Source: Pseudomonadota bacterium (GTDB lineage: Bacteria; Pseudomonadota; Gammaproteobacteria; Xanthomonadales; Rhodanobacteraceae). Taken from it: DNA of 64,000 nucleotides. Where the stretch lies: contig JAJYPJ010000004.1 of NCBI GenBank assembly GCA_021795435.1, positions 1 to 64,000 of the forward strand, written 5' to 3'. The position numbers and the translations under genes were made by a program. Position 1 is the stretch's first letter, and every line of letters starts with the position of its first letter. The notes under the pieces are model-generated. The model did no database searches. It was not told the DNA's origin and saw only the letters and a list, made by a program, of their open reading frames with translations. Shown one piece after another: positions 21,310 to 31,233 of the stretch.

Positions 21310-22245
21310 ATGTCCGCCCTGATTTGCGGTTCACTTGCCTACGACACCATCATGGTGTTCCAGGACCAGTTCAAGAACCACATCCTGCCGGACAAGGTCC
21401 ACATCCTCAACGTCGCCTTCCTGGTCCCCCGCATGCGCCGCGAGTTCGGAGGCTGCGCGGGCAACATCGCGTACAACCTCAAGCTGCTGGGGGGCGATCC
21501 AGCCCCCATGGCGGCGGTGGGCCAGGACTTCGGGCCGTACCGACGGCATTTCGAAGCCTGCGGAATCCGTCTGGACCAGGTCCGCGAGATCCCCGACCTG
21601 TTTACGGCCCAGGCATTCATCACCACCGATCTCGACGACAATCAGATCACCGCCTTCCATCCCGGCGCCATGATGCGCTCCGTGGAATGCCATGTCCGCG
21701 ACGTCCCCGACGTCTCGTTCGGGATTGTCGCACCCGACTCGCGCGAGGCGATGCTTCAACATGCCACCGAGTTCGCCGAGCGGGACATCCCGTTCATTTT
21801 CGATCCCGGCCAAGCCATGCCGCTGTTCAGCGGCGAGGAATTCAAATCGTTGATCGAGCAGGCGCGCTACGTGACGGTGAACGACTACGAGTCGCAGCTC
21901 CTGCAGCAACGGACGGGCTGGAGCGAGAAGCAGATCGCCGAGCGGGTGGATGCCTACATCGTGACCCGTGGACCGCATGGCTCGCTGATCCATACGCGTC
22001 GTGGCGTCACGGAGATTCCGCCGGCCCACGAACGCCGCATCAGCGATCCGACCGGATGCGGCGACGCCTATCGAGCCGGCCTGATCCATGGCCTGATGCA
22101 AGGTGCCGACTGGCCAACTGCAGGCCGCATGGCGTCACTGATGGGTGCCCTGAAGATCGAGTATCCGGGAACCCAGAACCAGCGCTTCAGCTGGGATGCC
22201 TTCGCCGAGCAGTTCCGCCAGCAGTTCGGCTATGCGCTGGACTGA
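21310..22245 (+). CDS. PfkB family carbohydrate/nucleoside kinase (adenosine-kinase-like)
   Basis: GGCAGNIAYNLKLLGGDPAPMAAVGQDFG and DPTGCGDAYRAGLIHGL (PfkB signatures). Confidence 0.9.
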   Translation: MSALICGSLAYDTIMVFQDQFKNHILPDKVHILNVAFLVPRMRREFGGCAGNIAYNLKLLGGDPAPMAAVGQDFGPYRRHFEACGIRLDQVREIPDLFTAQAFITTDLDDNQITAFHPGAMMRSVECHVRDVPDVSFGIVAPDSREAMLQHATEFAERDIPFIFDPGQAMPLFSGEEFKSLIEQARYVTVNDYESQLLQQRTGWSEKQIAERVDAYIVTRGPHGSLIHTRRGVTEIPPAHERRISDPTGCGDAYRAGLIHGLMQGADWPTAGRMASLMGALKIEYPGTQNQRFSWDAFAEQFRQQFGYALD

Positions 22246-22289
22246 ACCGGCAACCAGGCCCGACCCCGAATGCGCCGGCCGGCCTTGTC

Positions 22290-24182
22290 TCAGTAGAGCA
22301 CGCGGAAACGCAGCGTATGGGGAACCGCTTTGATGGCGTCCAGGAGCGCCGGCGAATAATCGCGGTCGACATCGGTGATGACGTAGCCCACGTCGCCGTC
22401 GGTCTTGAGGTACTGGCCCAGGATGTTGGCGCCGTGCGCACTCAACGCTTCGTTGATGCGCGCCAGGACTCCGGGCTGATTCAAGTGCAAATGGACCAGG
22501 CGATGGGCCCGCTCCTGGGGGGGAAGCCGTAGCGCGGGCACGTTGACGGCACCTTCCGTGCTGCCCGTGTCCAGATAGTCGATCAGACGCTGGGCAACAT
22601 AGCGCCCGATGTCCTCCTGCGCCTCCAGGGTGCTGCCGCCGATGTGGGGCGTCAGCAGGAGGCGCGGATTCTCGCGCAGCGGGTGGCGGAAGGGATCGCC
22701 GTTGCGCGCGGGCTCCTCGGGGAACACATCGAGCGCCGCTCCGCGGAGATGTCCGGAATCCAGCGCTTCCTCCAACGCGTCGAGGTCGACCACGTGCCCT
22801 CGCGACAGGTTCAGCAGCACGCTGCCCTTGCGCATCGCGGCGAATTCCGCCGCTCCAAACAGGTTCCGGTTCTCGGCACGGCCATCGACGTGCAGGCTCA
22901 CGGCGTCGCACGCGGAGAGCAGCTCATGCAACCCGGGGACGCGTCGGGCCGTGCCCAGGGCCAGCCGCTCGGCGAGGTCGAAATAGAGCACGCGCATCCC
23001 GGCCGCTTCCGCCAGAACCGACAATTGCATGCCGATGTTGCCGTAGCCAACGATGCCCAGCGTCTTGCCGCGCACCTCCCGCGCCGGCCCGACCGATTTG
23101 TCCCAGATGCCGCGGTCCATCTGCCGCAATTTCTCGGGCAATCCGCGCAGCAGCAGGATGATTTCGGCGAGCGCGAGCTCGACCACCGAGCGCGTGTTGC
23201 TGTAGGGCGCGTTGAACACGGCGATCCCGCGCGAACGCGCGGCAGCAAGATCGATCTGGTTCGTGCCGATGCAGAATGCGCCAATGGCGACCAAACGCCT
23301 GGCTTGCCCAAGCACCTTGCCTGTCAGCCGGGTCTTCGAGCGGATGCCGAGAACCGCGATGTCCGCGAGGCGAGCGGCCAGTTGTTCCTCGTCCAATGCG
23401 CCGGCCTCGGTCTCCACGGTGTAGCCGGCGCGGGTGAATGCCTCGACCGCACAGGGATGGATGTTCTCGAGCAGCAGGACCTTGAGCTTGCTCTTCGGGT
23501 AGGAATGGATGCCGCGCAATCCCAGGTCGTGGAGCACCTCATCGAAGCTCGCCGCCTGCCTCTCCGAGCGGGCGAGGACGCTTTCCCGCCGCACGTGTTC
23601 CGTGTAGGCGTAAAAGCGCTCGACCAAGCCGGCGTTCGCAACCTCCCAGTCACTCCAGCCATCCCCGACGAGCACGCGCGGGGCCGGGAAGCCAAGGCTG
23701 CGCAACAGCGCGACCTTGCCGCCCGCGCTGGCCAGGGGATTGTGTTCGTCGTAGCCCAGCGAACGACCGTCTTCATCGAAAAGCAATCGATTCGCGTGCA
23801 CGTTTTCCGCACGCAGGCCCAGGGACTCGATCACCGGGACGATCAATTCGACGAAGCCCGACGAGAGCACGTGGATGCGCGCCGCATGCTCCTTCAGAAA
23901 CGCGCGGTTGGCACGGAAGGATGGGCTGACGGCCGCCATCAGCCGGGCGACCACATCGGGCAGCTGGTCTCGGCGGATGTCCAACAGGGACATGCGCGCG
24001 CGCAGTGCGTCGCCAAAATCCATTCGGCCTTCCATGCCGGCAGCCGTCAGTTCGGCAATGCGTCGACGCTTCGCCCCGCCGGCGTCGTCATTGGGCAGAC
24101 AGACCTCGGCCATGACCTCGAGCGATTCCGCGCCTACGAGGGTACTGTCGAAATCCAGCAGAAACGTCTGCGGCACGGGCAT
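22290..24182 (-). CDS. Fused HAD phosphatase (SerB-like) / D-3-phosphoglycerate dehydrogenase (SerA, C-terminal ACT)
   Basis: N-terminus FLLDFDSTLVGAESLEVMAEV...VHVLSSGFVE-type...RVLVGDGWSDWEVANAG (HAD-IB); C-terminus GIVGYGNIGMQLSVLAEAAGM, LLNLSRGHVVD, LTPHIGGSTLEAQEDIG, then ACT-like tail, one uninterrupted frame. Confidence 0.9.
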   Translation of the reverse strand: MPVPQTFLLDFDSTLVGAESLEVMAEVCLPNDDAGGAKRRRIAELTAAGMEGRMDFGDALRARMSLLDIRRDQLPDVVARLMAAVSPSFRANRAFLKEHAARIHVLSSGFVELIVPVIESLGLRAENVHANRLLFDEDGRSLGYDEHNPLASAGGKVALLRSLGFPAPRVLVGDGWSDWEVANAGLVERFYAYTEHVRRESVLARSERQAASFDEVLHDLGLRGIHSYPKSKLKVLLLENIHPCAVEAFTRAGYTVETEAGALDEEQLAARLADIAVLGIRSKTRLTGKVLGQARRLVAIGAFCIGTNQIDLAAARSRGIAVFNAPYSNTRSVVELALAEIILLLRGLPEKLRQMDRGIWDKSVGPAREVRGKTLGIVGYGNIGMQLSVLAEAAGMRVLYFDLAERLALGTARRVPGLHELLSACDAVSLHVDGRAENRNLFGAAEFAAMRKGSVLLNLSRGHVVDLDALEEALDSGHLRGAALDVFPEEPARNGDPFRHPLRENPRLLLTPHIGGSTLEAQEDIGRYVAQRLIDYLDTGSTEGAVNVPALRLPPQERAHRLVHLHLNQPGVLARINEALSAHGANILGQYLKTDGDVGYVITDVDRDYSPALLDAIKAVPHTLRFRVLY

Positions 24183-24320
24183 GCTCACCTCCAGAGGACC
24201 GAGCCTACCCGAAGCATTGGCGCAATGCAGCATCCGCCGAAAGGGCGAGCGGGCGAACCGTGGTTAGGAAGCGTCACGTCCCGCGACGGCGGCCAGCGCG
24301 CGGAGCGATGGGCTTGGTCT

Positions 24321-24351
24321 GGGCGGCAGGCCAGCACGAGGCCTGCCGCCC
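24321..24351 (-). terminator. Strong hairpin downstream of rpoH
   Basis: Perfect 12-bp inverted repeat gggcggcaggcc-agcacga-ggcctgccgccc, 7 nt past the rpoH stop; no U-tract. Confidence 0.6.
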
Positions 24352-24358
24352 TTGACGA

Positions 24359-25219
24359 TCAGGCCGCGAAGCTGGCTCGCATCTTTTTCAGGGCAGCCGA
24401 TTCGATCTGGCGAATGCGCTCGGCGGAAACGCCATACTCATCGGCCAGGTCCTGCAGCGTGACCTTGCTGTCCGCGTCCAGCCAGCGCCGACGGATGATG
24501 TCCTGGGCGCGCGCATCCAGCCGGCCCAGCGCATGCTGAAGACTGTCCAGGTCCCGGCCTTCCTGGTCGGCCTCGGCGAGCGTGCGATAGGGGTCCGCGC
24601 CATGGTCCTCGAGGTACAACGCGGGCGCGGGCGGTGCGTCGTCATCCGCGTCCGCCGGCGCATCGAAGGCGACGTCGTAGTTGTTCATGCGCGCCTCCAT
24701 TTCCAGGACGGTCGCTTCCGGAACGCCAAGGTCCTTCGCAACGACGCGCACTTCCTCCGCATTCAGCCAGCCGAGGCGTTTCTTACTCTTGCGCAGGTTG
24801 AAGAACAGCTTGCGCTGGGCTTTGGTGGTCGCCACCTTGACGATGCGCCAGTTGCGCAGGATGTACTCATGCATTTCGGCACGGATCCAGTGCACGGCAA
24901 AGCTCACCAGTCGAACCCCCATGTCGGGATCGAAGCGCTTGACCGCCTTCATCAAGCCAATGTTGCCTTCCTGGATCAGGTCGCCCAAAGGCAAGCCGTA
25001 CCCCGAATAGCCCCGGGCGACATGGACGACGAAGCGCAAGTGCGCCACGACCAACGCCTTCGCGGCCTCCAGATCCCCCCGCTCGCGGTAATCGCGGGCG
25101 AGCACCTGCTCGTCCTCGCTGCTGAGCATGGGGATGCGGTGCACTGCGCCAATGTAGGCATCGAGGCTGCCCACTGGGCTGGGCAGATTCCACGAGCGTG
25201 CCGCCAGAGCTTGGTTCAT
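24359..25219 (-). CDS. rpoH: RNA polymerase sigma-32 factor
   Basis: [90 protein letters not shown]. Confidence 0.97.
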   Translation of the reverse strand: MNQALAARSWNLPSPVGSLDAYIGAVHRIPMLSSEDEQVLARDYRERGDLEAAKALVVAHLRFVVHVARGYSGYGLPLGDLIQEGNIGLMKAVKRFDPDMGVRLVSFAVHWIRAEMHEYILRNWRIVKVATTKAQRKLFFNLRKSKKRLGWLNAEEVRVVAKDLGVPEATVLEMEARMNNYDVAFDAPADADDDAPPAPALYLEDHGADPYRTLAEADQEGRDLDSLQHALGRLDARAQDIIRRRWLDADSKVTLQDLADEYGVSAERIRQIESAALKKMRASFAA

Positions 25220-25245
25220 GGGTGAACTCCTCGTTTGAGGCAATG

Positions 25246-25272
25246 CTAGCACTCTCGAACAATGAGTGCTAA
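25246..25272. promoter_or_regulatory. CIRCE element (HrcA operator) upstream of rpoH
   Basis: ctagcactc-tcgaacaat-gagtgctaa; on the minus strand TTAGCACTC-N9-GAGTGCTAG, 26 nt from the rpoH start. Confidence 0.9.
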
Positions 25273-25569
25273 TGCCGTGGGTCAGGCGCTCCCCGCCTAT
25301 AACTGAACTACATGGTACACGATACTGCCTGAAGGCCAGATGACGGCATGCCGCGGTCCTTGGTCGCGCCGTTATGCCGCCGCGACCGGTCCGGGCACCA
25401 TGCACCCTGATTGGCCGGGCCGGCGGGAACGGCGTCCCCTCGCCGGGGCGCTCAGCGCCTCCACCCCCGAGCGGCCCCGGACACGGGCACCCCCACTTCG
25501 CCGCCGAAGCCCGGGGCGGCCGCCCCGATCCATCCGCGGGCGTTCGCCCCGCCGGGCGGGGGTCGTGCC

Positions 25570-26268
25570 TCAGCAGTCCAGCTGCGCGCGCGGTGGCAAG
25601 GACCAATCCATGGCCGCCTCGCCGCGCCCGGCAAGCCAGGCGTTGCAGGCGGAAAAGTGGCCACAGCCCAAAAAGCCCCGGTGCGCCGACAGGGGGGACG
25701 GATGCGGGGCCTTCAGCAACAAGTGACGGCGTCCGTCGACCCACGCTCCCTTGGCCTGGGCATGGCTGCCCCAAAGCATGAAGACCAACCCTTCCCTGCG
25801 TTCGTTCAGCAATTGGATGATGCGGTCGGTGAATCCTTCCCACCCCCTACCCTGATGCGACCCGGCGCGCCCTGCCTCCACGGTCAACACGGCATTCAGG
25901 AGCAGCACGCCGCGTCGGGCCCATGGCAGCAGACAGCCATGATCCGGTGGCGGAAACCCCAGGTCGCGCTTCCGCTCCGCGAAGATGTTGGCCAGTGACG
26001 GCGGGATCGGCACGCCCGGACGAACCGAGAAGCACAACCCATGCGCCTGGCCGGGACCATGATAGGGATCCTGCCCGAGGATCACGACGCGCACCCGCAT
26101 GAAGGGCGTCTGGTCGAGCGCGGCGAAAATCTCATGACCCGGCGGATAGATCACCTTGCCTGCCGCCTTCTCGGCATGAAGAAACGCCGACAAGGCGCGC
26201 ATGTCGGGGCGCTCGAACCAATCAGCCAGCTCGGCCTTCCAACTGGCTTCCAGCCGCAGCCCAGCCAT
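25570..26268 (-). CDS. ung: Uracil-DNA glycosylase
   Basis: [59 protein letters not shown]. Confidence 0.97.
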   Translation of the reverse strand: MAGLRLEASWKAELADWFERPDMRALSAFLHAEKAAGKVIYPPGHEIFAALDQTPFMRVRVVILGQDPYHGPGQAHGLCFSVRPGVPIPPSLANIFAERKRDLGFPPPDHGCLLPWARRGVLLLNAVLTVEAGRAGSHQGRGWEGFTDRIIQLLNERREGLVFMLWGSHAQAKGAWVDGRRHLLLKAPHPSPLSAHRGFLGCGHFSACNAWLAGRGEAAMDWSLPPRAQLDC

Positions 26269-26269
26269 C

Positions 26270-27115
26270 TCAGGCCTGCCCACCCTCGCGTTCACGCACA
26301 TGCTGCGCGAGGCGCAGCTGGAAGAGCAGCTTGGTCACGAGCAAGCGCTCCTCGATGGGCTTCTGGACCAGGTCATTGGCACCGGCCTTCAACAACGCCG
26401 CCTGGTTGCGGGGATTGTCGTCGCCAGTCATGACGAGAATCGGCAAGCGGCTCTTGCCATAGCCGAAATCGCCGCGGATCCGGGCGATCAAGTCGGCGCC
26501 CGAGAGCACGCCCTTGAGGTTCACATCGGTCAGAACGACCTCGGCGCCGACATGACCCTGCGCGCGAGCCGCCTCCAGAAGGGCCAGCGCGTCCTCGGCG
26601 CTGATCGAATGCAAGACCGTCAAACCGCACTTTTCCAGCATTCGCCGGGTCGCGAGCGCAACCACGCGGCTGTCCTCGACGTAAAGGACCGTCCCACTCG
26701 CCTGTTGCTGCGGCCGTACGTAGCCGCTGATGAAGCTTGCCAGCGCCGGGAATCCCAGCGACTTGTCGAAGTAGTCGGTCACGTCATCGCCCAGCTGCCG
26801 CGCGTGCAGGCGCTCGGTGACATCGCCGGAAACCACCACGATTGGCATGTACGCCTGCCGCGCCTGTTGCCTCAGCACCTTCGCCAGATCGATCCCGTCC
26901 ATGTCCGGGAGGCGCAGGGCCGTGGTCACGAAATCCACGGGCGCTTCCAGCAGGGCGGCGATCGCCTCAGCACCACTGCCGCAGGAGACGACCGCGACGC
27001 CGGGAATCTCCTTGAGCAGCAATTGCTCGATCATCCGGCGGACGACGCGCGACCCGTCGACGACCATCACGCGGGGTGAAACTGCAGGGAGGTGACTGGC
27101 GATATCGCCGTTCAT
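26270..27115 (-). CDS. Double-receiver (REC-REC) response regulator without output domain; first REC degenerate
   Basis: REC1: [10 protein letters not shown]...[26 protein letters not shown]2: [10 protein letters not shown]...[17 protein letters not shown]...[26 protein letters not shown]. Confidence 0.85.
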   Translation of the reverse strand: MNGDIASHLPAVSPRVMVVDGSRVVRRMIEQLLLKEIPGVAVVSCGSGAEAIAALLEAPVDFVTTALRLPDMDGIDLAKVLRQQARQAYMPIVVVSGDVTERLHARQLGDDVTDYFDKSLGFPALASFISGYVRPQQQASGTVLYVEDSRVVALATRRMLEKCGLTVLHSISAEDALALLEAARAQGHVGAEVVLTDVNLKGVLSGADLIARIRGDFGYGKSRLPILVMTGDDNPRNQAALLKAGANDLVQKPIEERLLVTKLLFQLRLAQHVREREGGQA

Positions 27116-27126
27116 GCATGCCTCGA

Positions 27127-28080
27127 TCAGCCAGGCTCGCTTACCGCGAGATGACGCGCGCTGGCCAACCGCGCGCCCAGCCAGCCCAGCATAGCGGCCG
27201 CCAGCACCATCACCAACAGCGGCCTCGGATCGAGCGTCGCGAGGCCAAGGCGCCCCCCCCACACTGCGTCCAGGCGGGCAGCAGGGCCCGCCAGCGCAGC
27301 CTCCAGCGCCAGCGTCACGCCGATCGCCACGAGTCCGCTGAGCAGGCCGAGCCACAAACCTGCATACAGGTAGGGACGCCGCACGAAGGACGCGCCGGCA
27401 CCGACCAACTGCAGGACTTCGATCTCCTGCGCACGACCCTGGATGTCGTTACGCACGCTCGCGCCAACCACCAGCATCGCCGCAAGCGCCAGCAAGGCCG
27501 CCAGCGTCAGCATCAACCGGCCGCCGAAGGCTCTCAGTGCGGCCAACCGATCACGGAAGGGTCCCTGGTCCTGGACCTGGGCCACGCGCGCATCGGCGCG
27601 CAAGCGCGCCACCAATCGCCGGACATTGGCGGTCCCGGCGCTTGCCCTCGGTTCGACGACCAGGACCCAAGGCAAAGGGTTCTCGGGCATCGCCGCGATC
27701 GCCGGCCCAAATCCCTGCAGTGATGCCAGTTCGGCCAAACCCTGCTGCGGCGACTTCACGACGACGGCGGCCACGACCGGCTCCGCCCGCAGGCCCTGCG
27801 CCAGCAACGTCGCCATGGCGGGCGTCGCGCTGGCATCGAGGAAGACATTGATCGACTGCCCTTCGCCCAGCACCTGGCCAAAATGCGCCAGGTTGACCAG
27901 CACGAGATAAAAGCTGAGCGGCAGCGCCAGGGCCAATCCCATCACCGCGACCGTCAGCAGCGTCCCCAGCGGATGCTCGCGCAACCGCGCGAGGCTCTGC
28001 CCGAGCGCCCATCGGTGCGCTCGCCACCAACGCGCGACCGCCGCCCCCGGCTGCACGCGTTTTCCTTCCGTCGCGCTCAT
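27127..28080 (-). CDS. ftsX: Cell division protein FtsX
   Basis: Four-TM permease following ftsE; FLDASATPAMATLLAQGL, AEEIEVLQLVGAGASFVRRPYLYAG-type motifs. Confidence 0.94.
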   Translation of the reverse strand: MSATEGKRVQPGAAVARWWRAHRWALGQSLARLREHPLGTLLTVAVMGLALALPLSFYLVLVNLAHFGQVLGEGQSINVFLDASATPAMATLLAQGLRAEPVVAAVVVKSPQQGLAELASLQGFGPAIAAMPENPLPWVLVVEPRASAGTANVRRLVARLRADARVAQVQDQGPFRDRLAALRAFGGRLMLTLAALLALAAMLVVGASVRNDIQGRAQEIEVLQLVGAGASFVRRPYLYAGLWLGLLSGLVAIGVTLALEAALAGPAARLDAVWGGRLGLATLDPRPLLVMVLAAAMLGWLGARLASARHLAVSEPG

Positions 28081-28757
28081 GCCGCGACTTCGCCCGCGGG
28101 CACGTCATCGACCAGCCGGCCGTGGTCCAGCACGAGGACCCGCTTGCGGATGCGCTTGATGAGGAGCAGGTCGTGCGTCGCGACCACCACGGTGGTGCCG
28201 ATCGCCTGGAACTCCGCGAACAACTGCATGATCTCCACGGCCAATTGCGGATCGAGGTTGCCCGTGGGCTCATCCGCCAGCAGCACGGGAGGGCGCGCGA
28301 CGATGGCGCGGGCGATGCCGACGCGCTGCTGCTCGCCCGTCGACAGTCTCGATGGCAATCGCTGTTCCATGCCGCCCAGGCCGACCTTGTCGAGCGCGGC
28401 ACGCGCGCGTCTGGCCCGCTCCGGTCCAGGCACGCCAGCGACGACCAGCGGCAATTCCACATTGGCTTGCACGGTGCGGTCCAGCAGAACGCGGTGGTCC
28501 TGGAACACCATGCCCACCGCGCGCCGGTGCCGGGCAATGGCCTGACCCCGCGTTTGCCGCAGGTTGCGTCCCGCCACCATGACTGCGCCGCTGCTGGGAC
28601 GTTCCAGCAAGCCGATCAACTTCAGCAACGTGCTTTTGCCGGCGCCCGAATGGCCGGTGACGAAGGCCATTTCGGCGGCTTCCAGCGCGAAGCTGACCCC
28701 CTCAAGCGCGGCACCGCCTGCCGGGTAGCGTTTGCTGACTTGTTCGAATCGGATCAC
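28077..28757 (-). CDS. ftsE: Cell division ATP-binding protein FtsE
   Basis: GHSGAGKSTLLKLIGLLERPSSG, RLSTGEQQRVGIARAIV, LLADEPTGNLD; GTG start. Confidence 0.95.
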   Translation of the reverse strand: MIRFEQVSKRYPAGGAALEGVSFALEAAEMAFVTGHSGAGKSTLLKLIGLLERPSSGAVMVAGRNLRQTRGQAIARHRRAVGMVFQDHRVLLDRTVQANVELPLVVAGVPGPERARRARAALDKVGLGGMEQRLPSRLSTGEQQRVGIARAIVARPPVLLADEPTGNLDPQLAVEIMQLFAEFQAIGTTVVVATHDLLLIKRIRKRVLVLDHGRLVDDVPAGEVAA

Positions 28758-28828
28758 GATGCCGTTCCGGTGCGCTCCGCAGAGCATACGGCATCGCATG
28801 CAACCGCCGACGCCACCGACGCCACCAT

Positions 28829-30526
28829 TCAGCGACGTCGGAAAAGGCTCGCGATGCGGCGCAGGAAGCCGGGCTTCGGCGCATGGGGCGCGGGGACGGC
28901 AGCCGGCGATGCCCCGCGCGGTTCGCCGCGGCGCGCTGCGGGCACACGGGTACTCGGGACCGGCGCAGCCGCAACGGCGGCCGCCTTTTGCGCTTCCACT
29001 TCGTGCCGCCTCCCCCGACCACCACGACGCCTGCGCTTGCGCACGGGCGGCGCCGCCGTTCCAGCGACGGGCGCGGCACCGGCCTCGGCCTGCGCCGAAA
29101 CCTCCGCCCCGACGGGCGCTGCAGGGCTACCGGCAGGCGTCACGCTCCGGTGCGTGCGGGCGCCACCGGATCGCCGCTCCTCGCCTTCGCCCTTGCGGCG
29201 GCGCGACGACGTCCGAGACCGGGTCGAGGGGACGCCCGTGTTTGATGCCGACCGGGTGGGGCCGGAGCCGGCCCCTTCCGGCAGATCCTCGTCCGCCCCC
29301 CCGTGAGCCGCCGCGTGCGCCGCCAGTTGGGCCGCGTTGCGTCGCGGATTGGGTGACACCAGCAAATCCGGCGTGACCGTGGCGGTCGGGATTTTCTGCC
29401 CGATGTAGGCCTCGATGTCCGGCAGGGACATGGCGTACAGGTCGCATGCGAAACTGACTGCGTCGCCCTCGGCGCCCAGCCGCGCCGTGCGACCGATCCG
29501 ATGGACGTAGTCCTCGGCATCCTGTGGCAGGTCGTAGTTGAATACGTGGCTGACGGCGTCGATGTGCAGTCCGCGCGCGGCGACGTCCGTCGCCACCAGC
29601 ACTTCGAGGCCTCCGCGCTGGAACCGCGCCAGCAGCTTTTCGCGCTTCTTCTGCGGAACATCACCCGACAGCATGCCGGTCAGGATCCCCTGCCGCTGCA
29701 ATCGCTCGCTGACGCGCTCGGCGGCAGCCCGGGTGTTCACGAAGACGATGCTGCGCTCGGCGCCGGAACGCTCCAGCAGGTTCAGCAAGAGCGGCAGCTT
29801 TTCTTCCTTGGCGGGGAAATAGACGACCTGGCGCACCCGATCGGCGGTCACATTGTCCGATTCGACCGCCAGCTTCTCCGGCTCGTTCATGTGCTCGTAC
29901 GCCAGTTCCAGCACGCGATGGCTGAGCGTGGCGGAAAAGAGCATGCTTTGCCGCTGCTCGCGCGGCGGCAGGCGGCGGAACAGGAAATAGATGTCCTTGA
30001 TGAAGCCGAGATCGAACATGCGATCGGCCTCGTCCACGACCATCGCGTCGACCGCGCGCAGCGAGAACACCTGCTGCTTGTAGTAGTCGATGAGCCGACC
30101 GGGCGTGGCGATGATCACGTCGCAACCGCCCTTCAGCAATTCGCGCTGCCGGTCATAGTCGGTGCCGCCATAGATCAGGGCCAGGCGCAGGCCCGTGTGC
30201 CGCCCGATGGCTCGGGCATCCTTTTCGATCTGGATCGCGAGTTCGCGGGTCGGCGCAACGATCAATGCCCGCGGATCCTCCGGTCGACGCTCTGCCAGCG
30301 CCGGCCGGGTCAGCAGACGATTGAATACCGCCACCAGGAAAGCAGCGGTCTTGCCGGTGCCCGTCTGCGCCTGGCCCGCAACGTCCCGGCCCGCCAGGGC
30401 GACGGGCAGGCTGAGCGCCTGGATCGGCGTGCACCGGGTGAAGCCGCAGTCGGCCAGACCCTTCGCCAGGGAGGGATGCAGATCGAACTGTTCGAAAAAG
30501 GTGTCAGTGAGGACTTGATCGGCCAT
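28829..30526 (-). CDS. rhlB: DEAD-box RNA helicase RhlB with long disordered basic tail
   Basis: [72 protein letters not shown]; divergent from trxA-rho. Confidence 0.94.
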   Translation of the reverse strand: MADQVLTDTFFEQFDLHPSLAKGLADCGFTRCTPIQALSLPVALAGRDVAGQAQTGTGKTAAFLVAVFNRLLTRPALAERRPEDPRALIVAPTRELAIQIEKDARAIGRHTGLRLALIYGGTDYDRQRELLKGGCDVIIATPGRLIDYYKQQVFSLRAVDAMVVDEADRMFDLGFIKDIYFLFRRLPPREQRQSMLFSATLSHRVLELAYEHMNEPEKLAVESDNVTADRVRQVVYFPAKEEKLPLLLNLLERSGAERSIVFVNTRAAAERVSERLQRQGILTGMLSGDVPQKKREKLLARFQRGGLEVLVATDVAARGLHIDAVSHVFNYDLPQDAEDYVHRIGRTARLGAEGDAVSFACDLYAMSLPDIEAYIGQKIPTATVTPDLLVSPNPRRNAAQLAAHAAAHGGADEDLPEGAGSGPTRSASNTGVPSTRSRTSSRRRKGEGEERRSGGARTHRSVTPAGSPAAPVGAEVSAQAEAGAAPVAGTAAPPVRKRRRRGGRGRRHEVEAQKAAAVAAAPVPSTRVPAARRGEPRGASPAAVPAPHAPKPGFLRRIASLFRRR

Positions 30527-30726
30527 GAATCGGAACAATGATTGCGCAATGGGTGCCTTGCAACGAATCGGCGCTTGCGCTGGAATGACGGGCGTCAGCC
30601 GTCCACTGCCGGCCGTGCAGGACGCGCGGCGCGCCGCAGTGTAGCCCATCGGCAGGACAAAATCCGGGGGCGCGCGGAATCCGCCCGTGTCCGGTCGTGC
30701 GTCCCTTTTTGATCCGGAGACCCTCG

Positions 30727-31053
30727 GTGAGCCAGAACATCACCCACGTGACCGACCATGATTTTGATGCGCAGGTCCTGAAGTCCGACATGCCCGTGCT
30801 CGTGGACTTCTGGGCCACGTGGTGCGGCCCTTGTCGCGCCATCGCCCCGATCCTCGAGGACATCGCGGCCGAGTACGGCGGGCGCGTCAAAGTCACCAAG
30901 CTCGATGTCGACAACAACCAGAAGACCGCCATTGCGTACAACATCCGCAGCATTCCGACCCTGATGCTTTTCAAGGATGGCAAAGTCGCGGCGACGCAGA
31001 TGGGAGCCCTGCCCAAGGCGGCCATCGCCAAATTCGTCGATCAGGTTCTCTGA
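30727..31053 (+). CDS. trxA: Thioredoxin 1
   Basis: [27 protein letters not shown] start. Confidence 0.97.
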   Translation: MSQNITHVTDHDFDAQVLKSDMPVLVDFWATWCGPCRAIAPILEDIAAEYGGRVKVTKLDVDNNQKTAIAYNIRSIPTLMLFKDGKVAATQMGALPKAAIAKFVDQVL

Positions 31054-31233
31054 GCCTGCGGCGCCTCGTCGTCCGATGCTCGCCGTCGCGCGCCGGACCG
31101 CAGTCATGGACGCCGCCGCCCACGAGTGCTAGATTGCGGTTGCCAGCGTGCGGCCCGAGGCCGCGCCCCGCGCGATCGCGCCGCGCCAGCCCCTCCTTCC
31201 CTTCCACTTTCCACGGCCCCGCGAGGCCCGCCT

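Noticed and set aside
22644-24539. 631-aa plus-strand ORF
   Set aside because: Antisense of the SerB-SerA gene; composition typical of shadow ORFs.
25411-25998. Plus-strand ORF over the ung/rpoH gap
   Set aside because: Largely antisense to ung and G/C-biased; no protein-like motif.
31054-31233. Rho leader as a possible riboregulator
   Set aside because: Rho autoregulation through its leader is known in general, but I found no specific structure here to support a call.
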